DNA from: Kryptolebias marmoratus
Lineage: Eukaryota > Chordata > Actinopteri > Cyprinodontiformes > Rivulidae
Reading direction: 5' to 3'
Length of the DNA: 64,000 nucleotides
Assembly (NCBI RefSeq): GCF_001649575.2
Contig: NC_051443.1
Location: 17,918,639 to 17,982,638, forward strand
Below, one piece after another: positions 1 through 10,400 of this stretch (position 1 is its first letter; every line of letters starts with the position of its first letter). The notes beneath the pieces are model-generated. The model worked only from the letters and a program-made list of their open reading frames with translations. It was not told the origin of the DNA and did not search any database. A program made the translations under genes and the position numbers.

Positions 1-448
1 ATACAAACAAATGTATTTTCTGTCCATCTGCATCAATTTACTTTAAACAAGATGATGGTAAACAAACTGCAGCATCTTGCAAAAGCATAATAGGATTATT
101 ATTATTATTATCATGGAAACATTAGTTTTATTCTTGGAGTCTGTTTTAAATCACTAATAATTAAAATATCTAGATGAGGTATTATTAAATTGTTATGTAC
201 AAACTGTTTTATATACAAATACTTTTTTTTAAGCCCATCTGATTAAAAATAAAGTTTGCATTCGGTCAAATATGTAGATTGTGTTTTTAGCACAAGTTGT
301 GTTTTGTGTCATCTCTGGTCAGATGGTAAACCTATTTATTAAGCGTTATTTCAGACACATCGGTCCATGTTGTAAATGAAACACAACGTAACAAATTAAA
401 ATTAAATTTGTTTGGTTTAAAAAGAAAACTCTTCCTGCTGTCTTGCAG

Positions 449-3400
449 ATAAGATCTGTGACCAGATCAGTGATGCCGTGTTGGACGCCCACCTCCGACA
501 AGACCCTGATGCCAAAGTAGCATGTGGTAAGTATTTAAATAAAGACCATAAAAAGAGCTGCATTGTTTAAATGCGATGATTCCGGTTTGAAGCCGGTCGA
601 AAAATCAAAATGCAGTCTGCATTATGTCTCCTACAGAGAGGTTTTCTGATGTTTTAAAGTGTTATTACTCCGAAACAAAGGTTCATTTCAAATAATGCAA
701 TTATTGTACCTCCACTCAGTCGAAGCTGAAAGTCCCCTTTGTGTGTTTTTATTTTTTTTATGTTTTCTGGTTCCATTAAATTAAATTGCTTTATACCTGA
801 AAACACCAGGGATGCAGATGATGAGAGCCCTAAAAGCTTTTAGGTTTTAGAAAGCTTGTCCTCAATGAACCAGAGTATAAATTACATATTATTGTATGTT
901 TTTGAGCTTCCCTTTGTCTCCTGTCTGTTTTCTATCATTGCTACAAGTTTGTTTTCGTTGGTCAGTGTAACATCACCAGTGCTGATTATAAATGCGCACG
1001 TTGCCGCTAATTAAACTCACTTTTAACAGGATTAAAAGTGTTACTTCAGCATTATTCCACGTGGTCCCGTCACTCAGGACGGATGTTATTTTGTCCTCAG
1101 AGACGGTGGCGAAGACGGGGATGATCCTGCTCGCGGGGGAGATCACTTCCAGAGCCAGCGTCGACTACCAGAAGGTCGTCAGGGAGACGATCAAGGACAT
1201 CGGCTACGACGACTCCTCCAAAGGTACGGCGGCGCTGAACGTACCAGAGTACGTTTCATTGTGACGTGTCGCTTGGTGGTTTTAAAATGTGGAGTATCTG
1301 ATTCCTGAGAGAGAATATGGATTTATTCATTGATTTTTACTCACCAGCCAAACAAACACACTCCTCCCTTTAGTGCTCCTTCCGGAGCCGAACTGTAAAG
1401 CAAACTGATGGATTTATAACAGCGAAAGCAAAAATATACGTTATAATATAAAACATCTCAAAGTGAAGAGAACGTGAGCACACTAATGTCCAAAATATAA
1501 GTGACTGGACTGCTTGTTTGTCGGTAAACGTTACGCTGCCTCGGATCATTTCTGTGACTACATGTCAGTTTTTAAATCTCCAATTTTCTGTTTTTAAGGC
1601 CTTCGCAGGGACGTTAAATTTCTTCGTCAAATTTAACAACCAGAGTCTCCAGGTTCAGGGTTTTATTGAACAGGCAAACAGAACAATCCGACTTTTGCAG
1701 CTCATTTGAGGCGTTTTTACACCTTCATAATTTATAAACTCCTTCTTACCCCACGAGACACCGGAGGCCGGATGCTCTAAATTCGTCTGAGCGAACTGAC
1801 ATTCCTCAGCCCGGCGAGCTCCATTCATCCGCTCATTCCGTTCATTCTTTGTCCCAAAGCCAAGCAGACCTTTCAGTCACTGCTAAACTCTCCTTCAGTA
1901 GTTTCAAAACTCCTCCCAGATGTTGTAAAACGGAACAAACCGTGACAAGAGGTGGACTGTAAAACAGCTGGATTCTTATGAGAAACAAGAAAATGTTTCT
2001 TTTATTCATTGACTGCTACACGGCACTGACGGGAGCGAGTTTTAGGTGTGACAAGAATCGACAGCGATGTTGTTCTGCTGGTTTAAAATGAGGGTTTAAA
2101 GGTGACTTTCATAGAAAATCTGCTTTTTTTGTTTTTTTCCTTTGAGGCACTTTTTGTTTCCCAGTTATTATGATTAATTTCTAGATCTGTGAAACATTCA
2201 GCCGGTCAGGTCAGCGTTTACCTTCTGGAGCACAAAAACTGTTCTCTACAAAACACATTGGTTATATTTTAGATTGTTTTTAAATCCTACTGCCCTCCAG
2301 ACAATGTGTAAGTAACGCTGAGAGTCTTGGGAGCTTCCTGAAGGGCAACGTGCATCACCTCTTAATTCACGGCCACAGATTGGGATCACACAGGATACAA
2401 AGGCTTTAATTAGGATTTAAACAGAGATTTCTTCCTAAAAGGTCGTTGCCTTGTGTTGCAGGGTTTGACTATAAGACCTGCAATGTGCTGGTAGCTCTGG
2501 AGCAGCAGTCTCCTGACATTGCTCAGGGCGTTTACCTCGACCGTAAGGAGGAGGACGTTGGAGCCGGGGACCAGGTTTGTGTTCGGCCGACGGCTCAGTG
2601 ACGGAAACCAGAAATGTAGATCCTGTAAGTCACGTGTGGGCATCTCCCTTGCAGGGTCTCATGTTTGGATACGCCACCAACGAGACCGAGGAGTGCATGC
2701 CCCTCACAATCGTCTTGGCTCACAAGCTCAACGCCAAGATGGCCGAGCTGCGTCGAGATGGATTGCTGCCGTGGGTCCGGCCCGACTCCAAGACTCAGGT
2801 TAGACTAAAACAGCAAATTGGCTTTTTTTTTTAACCACCTGTAGTACATGAACCTAAAGAAAACCATTTCTTTCTTTAAATTTTCCATTCAGTTTTTTTT
2901 TAAATTCTTCTTTAGATATTTATAATTATTAAATATTAATTTATTGCTAAATGAAAGCCTGAATCACTTCTCTCTAAGTTTATCTCTAATCTAAAATCAT
3001 CTTTTGTTACACTTGCTTCACCTTATTCCTCTCCTTTATTCCCTTGTTTGAATTAAACACTATTTTTATTTACGGTTTTAGCATATTTGATAAACTAGAA
3101 TAATTTCTTTAGATTTATATCAAAAATAACATTTTTTGGGGTTTAAACAAGTAGTTTCATTTAGATTTGTGCAGAATTAATTATCACTAATTTAGCTTAT
3201 TGTAGAACTGCTGCCTTATTTCTGGATTTTAAGCCTTATGTTTGTTTTTTTTGTTTTCTTTTTTGCCACTTACTAACATCATGGCATAATTTTTATATCA
3301 TTTGTTTATCGGCAAACCCTCAGTTTGATTGAGGAGTGAAAATCTTTGATTATATGGATTATTTTCTTCTTTCATGAAGGGTTTTAATAATATAAAGGAT

Positions 3401-5208
3401 TTAAATCCATAGGGGAACTTAAGAAACCCTGCGTGAAATGCAAGTAATTCAGACATCTCTGTCCAGTTTTTAGCAACAGAACGTTCCTTCCACCATTTTC
3501 TGTCCAAACGTTTGAGGCCGCCTTCCTCGCTCTTCTCCGCTCAGGTGACCGTTCAGTACCGGCAGGACCGAGGAGCCGTGGTGCCGCTGCGTGTCCACAC
3601 GATCGTGATCTCCGTGCAGCACGACGAGGCCGTGAGCGTGGAGGAGATGCGGCGCTGCCTGAAAGAGTGGGTGGTGAAAGCCGTGGTTCCCGCCGGGTAC
3701 CTCGACGACGACACGATCTACCACCTGCAGCCCAGCGGTCGCTTTGTCATCGGAGGTCCACAGGTGAGAGAAGGGGCGCGTGTAGCGGCCCGTTTCTAAA
3801 TATTACTGTGTATTTGTTGTACGTGGTTCTGTTTGAGGTCAGTGCTTTAGGCTTTTGTTTCTAAAGGAACAAAATAAATTTCTGATCGCTCTGAAAGTGT
3901 GTGCCCTTTTTCCGAAGAGTGACGCCGGTCTGACTGGGCGTAAGATCATCGTGGACACCTACGGCGGCTGGGGAGCGCATGGAGGCGGGGCTTTTTCTGG
4001 AAAGGACTACACGAAGGTGGACCGCTCTGCTGCGTACGCTGCTCGTTGGGTGGCCAAGTCTCTCGTGAAAGCTGGACTCTGCAGACGTGTCTTGGTCCAG
4101 GTAAGAACACGGCTCGTGCGCTCACACCTGCGTGACGCGGCGGCATGGGTGTTTTTGACCGTCGTTTTAGTGTTACTTAGACAGTGTGGAGTGCAAGTTC
4201 TGTGTTTTATCACTCATGTTTGTTTACTTGTGGATAGCACAGTGAGTCTAATAAAGAAATGAACCAATATTTCTTAGTTTTTGACATTTAACAGAGTTTA
4301 AATGTGTTCACGGAGAGATCAGACTTCAGATTTAAATTCTTGTTTCAGGTGTCCTATGCTATCGGAGTGTCCCATCCCCTCTCTGTCTCCATCTTCCACT
4401 ACGGAACCTCCCAGAAGTCTGAAAAAGAGCTGCTGGACATCGTGAGGAAGAACTTTGACCTCCGTCCGGGAGTTATTGTCAGGTAAGCTGTCATCTGTCC
4501 AAAAACTGCATAAAGTCAGTGTTCTGCTGAAGATGAAACGCTCTTTTTGATGTTTAATCAAAGACGGTTGCTTTTTATTTGTGACGTCAAAATGAAAATA
4601 ACGTTTCTATAACTCCATCAAGCCTTTTAAAGTCTGCAGATCTTAAATCTTTATAAATATTCCAGCTCATTATTGCTCATCAGATGCTCATTATTAGTCC
4701 TGGGCTTCTCTCAGCAGCTTGTTGACTCCCTGAAAACAAAGCAGATTGACAGGAAAGAAACACTTTTAAAGTACCGTTCCGCTGCTTCCATAACATAATT
4801 GAATAAAATGATAGTAACAGGAACTGTGGAGGTCAAGTTCGATCTGTAAGATGAAGAAACGCTTCCCAGACCTGCTCTGATCCGAAGCAGCATCTGAACA
4901 AAAGAATCATTTCACCGAAGAGCCATGAGAGGAAACGTTTAGCTGCGGGGAATATAAACCTATTGAGTTAAGAGAAGGGGCAGAGTTTCATGAGAAATTA
5001 AATCTGATTGTCTCGTTATCTTACCGGAACATGAAGTTCGGCTTTAACTCCAGGTTTTTGCATGTCTCTGTAGATGTTTTACTTGTTGTTATATTTCTGT
5101 CTAAGGGATCTGGACCTGAAGAAGCCCATCTACCAGCGTACGGCGTCTTACGGCCACTTTGGGCGGGACATCTTTGCGTGGGAGGTCCCCAAGAAGCTGA
5201 AGTACTGA
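449..5208 (+). CDS. mat2a: S-adenosylmethionine synthetase (methionine adenosyltransferase 2A type), 5'-partial
   Basis: Makes S-adenosylmethionine from ATP and methionine in the cytosol. Exons seen: 449-526, 1101-1223, 2462-2574, 2655-2798, 3545-3763, 3918-4100, 4349-4482, 5106-5208, all with GT-AG borders and matching phases. They encode 365 residues, from [11 protein letters not shown] to VPKKLKY. The family is about 395 residues, so exactly the 30-residue first exon, which carries the catalytic His of GHPDK, lies left of the window. Both family signatures are present: GAGDQG (exon 2462-2574) and GGGAFSGKD (exon 3918-4100). The segments [15 protein letters not shown] and [18 protein letters not shown] match the ubiquitous MAT2A form rather than liver MAT1A (from family knowledge). 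Teleosts may have more than one mat2a copy; I cannot say which this is. Confidence 0.96.
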
Positions 5209-5595
5209 AGCCCTGTTCTCGGCTCTCACCTGTCCGGCGTCCCGCAGATAAACCTCTCTGTTCTCGCCTCCTACTCCTCCTACACAGCTGCACCCTCAGC
5301 TACGTTAGCCTTTGTCCACCTGTTGACAATCCACTGTATGTTCCGACTATAATTATGACAGATTTCCAGCACAGTAAACTGTATTAAACGCAGTCTTTCT
5401 GCAGCGTAGGCGTAGAAGCGAGCAGCGTTTTCATATCCGGTCTCGTTCTCCTCCAGCAAAATGTCATCTTCTATTTAGCCAAGTGAAAACATTACACTCC
5501 ATTTCCTTTTTGTATTTAATGTATTTGTGGCCCAGACAAGTCAAACTGCGTTTTTGTTTTTTTGTTGCTGGCGCAGTCCCTTCAGGCCATTGTTT

Positions 5596-5622
5596 TTCTG
5601 ACGTTTTACAGAGAAGTCAGAA
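5596..5622 (+). promoter_or_regulatory. METTL16-type RNA hairpin 1 in mat2a 3' UTR
   Basis: TTCTGAC (5596-5602) pairs perfectly with GTCAGAA (5616-5622). The loop ends in the nonamer TACAGAGAA (5607-5615). In mammals METTL16 binds and m6A-methylates UACAGAGAA hairpins in the MAT2A 3' UTR, tying splicing of the retained last intron and mRNA stability to SAM level. Motif, stem and host gene all agree here. Confidence 0.88.
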
Positions 5623-6328
5623 GCTGCTAATGCCTCTTTTATGGTTTTGTTGGACCGCACCACGATTTCTGTGTTTTCATGTAATTTATTTTGTAGGTTT
5701 AAATGTCACGTGGACGTTCTAAATTAGGATAAATCACGTCCATGTGCTGACCAAGGAAGAGATAATCTTTTTTTTTTTTTTATGACTCTGGATGTCATTA
5801 CAAAGACGAGCTCCATAACCTCCTGAATTGAGCCGCCTTTATCTCGTTGTAACGACGTGCTCGGATCGTTTAATGTTGTTTGACTGCTGTGGGGACCTAA
5901 CGTTTTGACGAGCGGAGATCACCGTCGGTCTGAGCGGGACGTAAGATGGATGAGGATGAAGGACGATGACAAAGGAGGCAGCACAGAAAGCAAAGTGAAT
6001 GTATTCCTGCTTTCGTCGTTCGTAGAGTTGACCCAAAGTGGAACAGGCTTCGGAGCTGAATGAATGTTTGTATTATGTTTAATCTTTAGATTTGGTTCAA
6101 TGAAGGCATCTTTTGTTTTTTGTTTTAGTTCATAGACGCTCCTCAGGGTTTGCAACGGTTGCCAAGAGTCAAAGATATAATTGAAACACACAGTTGATGA
6201 TCAGATGTTGCCCTAGTTTGTTTTTTCTCAGCAACCTTCCTCCTGGATTTACAAAAACAATAAGTCCAATACATTGTTTCCCTTAAAATTCCCAAATACT
6301 GTTATTTGTGCTGTTGTTCTGCATCATA

Positions 6329-6344
6329 CCACTAGGTGGCGCTG
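6329..6344 (+). promoter_or_regulatory. CTCF-like motif
   Basis: CCACTAGGTGGCGCTG closely fits the vertebrate CTCF core consensus in forward orientation. It lies in the mat2a 3' UTR. Occupancy cannot be judged from sequence. Confidence 0.5.
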
Positions 6345-6571
6345 GGCCCCGTCAATAATATTAAATGGGATTTCTTCTTATTTATTTAGTTTGGCTTCTC
6401 TAGCTCCACCTTGTGGCTCTTAGGTGCGCTACAGATCCACCTCAGTTCTCTCCCATCCAGACTGGAGTTTTCTGATGATATGAATTCAAACAGATTTTAT
6501 TCTTTTTTTTTTTTTTTTCTTTACAGTATATTTTGCTTCCTCCAACTCCCTCACGGCTCAGACAAATAATT

Positions 6572-6598
6572 GGTTGGTGTTGTACAGAGAAACCAACC
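6572..6598 (+). promoter_or_regulatory. METTL16-type RNA hairpin 2 in mat2a 3' UTR
   Basis: GGTTGGT (6572-6578) pairs perfectly with ACCAACC (6592-6598), and TACAGAGAA (6583-6591) sits on the 3' side of the loop. It is the same architecture as the hairpin at 5596-5622 with an unrelated stem sequence. Conserved motif plus different but perfect stems argues for selection on RNA structure. It lies about 150 bases before the poly(A) signal. Confidence 0.9.
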
Positions 6599-6750
6599 CG
6601 TTTACATGGTCTGTAGTGTTCAGTGAGTCATTTTAAGTGTATAAAAAGTGCCTTTTTTCATTCACACTCCTCACCCTTTCACCCTTTCTTCCCCTTGCTG
6701 AATGTCCCTGCTTGGTAATTACCGTTTAGTCTGACCTGGTTTGTTGCTAG

Positions 6751-6760
6751 AATAAAATAA
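6751..6760 (+). terminator. Poly(A) signal of mat2a
   Basis: Overlapping AATAAA copies (aataaaataa), followed by a T/GT-rich stretch at 6765-6790, mark the likely cleavage site near 6775. Confidence 0.65.
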
Positions 6761-6779
6761 AACTCCCCTCTTTCTTTGT

Positions 6780-7110
6780 GCTTACGTGCTCTTTGGCTTT
6801 TTACTGAAGCGTGTAAATCAATACAAACATGGATGTCCCTGCTGCAGCCTGTCGTAGATTTAAAAAGTACCTGAAAGCAGAAGTGGGCCTGAATTAAAAG
6901 GTCACTTCCTCATGCATGAAAATAAACCAAGGCAGGAGCAAAAATACAACCTATTCTATGTTTCACTGTTACTTCTGCTTCTGTGTTGGTAAAAAAAACA
7001 CATTTTCAGGCCTTAGATGTGTTTCGATCTGAGCTTTTCTCATAGAAATACAGATGTCTTCTGAGATGATTCATTCAAGGAACAACTAGTTTTCTTCCAG
7101 CCTGGTCACA
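6780..7110. other. Intergenic spacer between mat2a and the saposin gene
   Basis: Tail-to-tail spacer of about 330 bases. I see no coding signal, repeat or structured element in it. Confidence 0.6.
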
Positions 7111-7114
7111 TGTT

Positions 7115-7120
7115 TTTATT
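7115..7120 (-). terminator. Poly(A) signal of the sftpb-like gene
   Basis: TTTATT on the plus strand reads AATAAA on the minus strand, about 370 bases beyond the stop codon at 7489-7491. No nearer equally convincing signal was noticed. Confidence 0.45.
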
Positions 7121-7488
7121 TGATATAACTGTGTGCAGAAAGATTACAACAAAACACAGACGATAAGAAAAATAAAAGCTTGTACACACAAAAGTCTTAT
7201 CGTGTTTGCAGAATAGCTGTGGAACATGAAGAATTTAGTACAGCTTTAATATTTCTGTAGCATTCCTTTACAGCTCAAACTGAGATAGTCCTTTTGGATT
7301 TCTCTTTTTTTATGCAGTATTGCTTATTATATGAAGCAAAGTAAATAAGGATTTAAAAGAAATGCGGAACATTTGCAGCTCGACTCTCATTCTTTGTCCA
7401 AACCTACAAAAAAGATTTTTTTTAGGAATGCGTTTTGTTGTTTTAATACTCATTTATCCTGTTTTTAGCTCTGACTTACCGCAGCGTT

Positions 7489-10400
7489 TCAGATGGTGCT
7501 GTAGCTCAGAGGCTTCCAGGTGAATTTCTGACAGTAGAAAACGGTCTGCGTGGAGAGATCAGGCTTAATGTTACCAACAGTGATCCGGCGCTGGGCGGTT
7601 TTAGTCTGCGAGACGTTTTACTTACACCACATCTGAGGGCAGTCCTGATGTCTCTGCATCTGTATGCTGGCAGCGTGCACGGGTCTGCGGGTTACAATAA
7701 ACACAAACAAAACAACAACTAAAGCTGCCGTTTAAACTGATTAACCTTTTTTAAAGAAAAGAAAATGAGACTGGAAGGCAGGTTCATTTTAAAGGAACGT
7801 TCTGCAACCAGCAAAGGTTTACAGCAAGACATCTGAGGAGCTTTAAGCTTTCAGGAAGGAGTTCTGGTAAAAAGACGCAGGAGCTTTAACTTAAATCCGA
7901 TCTGTAGGTAGAAACGACCTCTTCAAAGCTCACTGCAAAGAAATGCTTAATACTTGTTTTCCAAAATCAGAGTCCTAAAGGAGTAAATGACCAAAGTGGG
8001 GCAGGTTTATAACATTCAGGGACAATATAGATTCAATTTAGAGGTTTAAACCTTTTGCTGTTTTTCCTTAATATTACAAAGTTAATGCTCTTTACTGGGT
8101 TTGCAGTTTGGCTTTTTTTGTCCCTTTTCAGTTTTTCTTTTTAAGCTCGATTAAAAATGCATGTTTGTCACGTCGTTCAAATGGGATTAGATGATAGATT
8201 TGTTTTTATTTAGCGCTTCTAAGTAATGAACTCGAGCCTTGTTGTGTCTTTGTGTTTCAATCATGTGTTCTAATATTAAATTTATTTATTCAATGGGGGA
8301 AAAAAGGAACATCTTTAAAGTGGAAACCAGCGACAGGTTTTAGCTGCATTTTTTAAATAAGCACATTTAAACACGTTTAATTTGTTTCAGCATTTCTATA
8401 TGGTGCAATAATATCATAGTTTGCTTTATGACTTTCAAAATATTCTAAATTTAGCTTTACTGACTGATTTCTGTATGCGTTAAATCCCACTAATGCTACT
8501 GAAATGTATGTTTTTAACAATTTACTTGGCTTTACTGATCTTTATGCGATGGATAGGAAGAGGAACTAAGAAAAGAAACGTGTTCCCAAGCAAAGTAGAA
8601 GTAAGGAAGTACAGACTGACCCACAACAAGCGCCTCCTGCCCTTTGCACAGGTGGATGAGGGCGCAGATGGCCTCGGGGGTGGCGTAGCCGATGATTGCG
8701 TCCAGGACCGTCTTGCTGAACTTGCCGATAATCGCCTCACACTGGTCCCGGTAGGATGACGGCACAATGTGACAGATTTCCTCCAGCAGTTTGATCACGG
8801 CGTCCTGCAGAAGGAAAGCAGGGTGTGAAATATAAAGTCTGATTAAAGTAAAACCGCTCGGAGGGGTTTCCTCACCTCGGTCCTCTCTTTAGGCAGCAGG
8901 CCTTCCAAAGTCTTGACGAGGAAAACGCAGAAGGAGCACTGGGTTGTGGGCTTGTCCTGGTGGACAAACCAACAGCATGATTAGTGTTTGTTAAAAGGAG
9001 ATCATGTTTCATTATCCCCTTTTATCAAGTCTCTAGATTTTACTGACATTTTCACTTTTCACTGCAGCCTGGAGGGCCTGAGCGACAAAGTATCCGAGCA
9101 TCTTCTCTCGTTGGTCGCTGGTGCTGCAGAGCCCGATCATTTTGCAGATCTCTGCTGGTTTCTACAAAGTGGAAAGGAACCAAAAAGAAATGTTGAGAAC
9201 GAGCCTCCCAGTAGCATCATTAATATACATCCAGGCCTCCCACTTACAGCCATGCCAGTAACGAAGGTGATGGCCACTGGCAGCATCTTGTCCACCTCGT
9301 CCTTGCAGAGTTTAGAAGCCGGGTCGGGCAGGTAAGCACACAGACTGTCGATGCCCTGAATGATCTTTTTCTGGAATAAAAGGTCAGATTAACTTTGACT
9401 TGATGGTGAGTGCAGCATTCTGTCTATTTGCTTAACAAATGCATTCAATACGAAACAGAAACATCTTCAAGTGTTGCTGTATAACGCCCTATAAAGGTGG
9501 TGAAGCTAAAAATAATCAGCTGTAGACGATATCTTTTGCTTCGGGGCCAAATAAAAGCTCAGATTGTCGCATCTGAAGCTTTCCTGTGTTAGTTTAATCT
9601 GGCGTCAGGGCTTTTTTACAACCTTTGTTCCAGAAACTTTGACAAGTTGTGTAAAATGTTGATTTAAAATCTCATAAACTCATATTTTATCCCCAATGAA
9701 ACACAGTAAACAGTAAATGTTGAAGCAAAGAAACTGTACCATTTTTAGGAAAAAATAAAATGGTTTTGAGTTTGATTGCAGCAACAAAACTTAAACTAAA
9801 CCCCAGCAAAATAGAAATATGTGGACAGGTTTTACACACAAAACTAATCCTAAAATAACTCTGAATATATTGAGTTTATAACGACTCTTTTGTCTCATTT
9901 TATGTTTTGCTTTTGACTTCACTCTTTTATAAATTCTTCTGTATTGACTGATATTTTCACTAAATCCATTTTGAAAGATTAAAGATTTCAGTTTTGCTGC
10001 CATCTGTGGAATAATTGGGATAGTATCTTCAACACCCTTTTCCCAGTTTCTGCACTGCCATCACAAAATACACAATTGTTCCTGTGAAGCGCCACTCAAA
10101 GAACATTTAAAACTTGTCTCTGTTTTTACCTTCATTGTCGTTTAAGAGGCCAAAAGTGACCCAGAATAAGGACCAGTTCTTCAAAATCAGGTCAGAAACA
10201 AAAACTAACAAGGAAATTTCATTTCACCTTTTAGTTTGGCTTGAAAACAGGAAGTGTGCTCTTTTTCTTCATGTTTCAGATCCTGTACAGTATCTTAGAT
10301 TGCTGACGTTCGCCTGAATGAATTTAAGAAATGTGCTTGAGCTGATACCGGTCGTGTAAAGTAACTTCCATTTTTTTTTTTTTTAATCACAATTTTGCCG

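Larger units (their letters stand above)
5209..6775 (+). other. mat2a: mat2a 3' untranslated region
   Basis: About 1.55 kb from the stop codon to a double AATAAA at 6751-6760, with no reading frame of note. It contains two stem-loops carrying TACAGAGAA (listed separately), T-rich runs at 5769-5781 and 6505-6519, and a CTCF-like motif at 6329-6344. The 3' end is inferred from the poly(A) signal. Confidence 0.75.
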
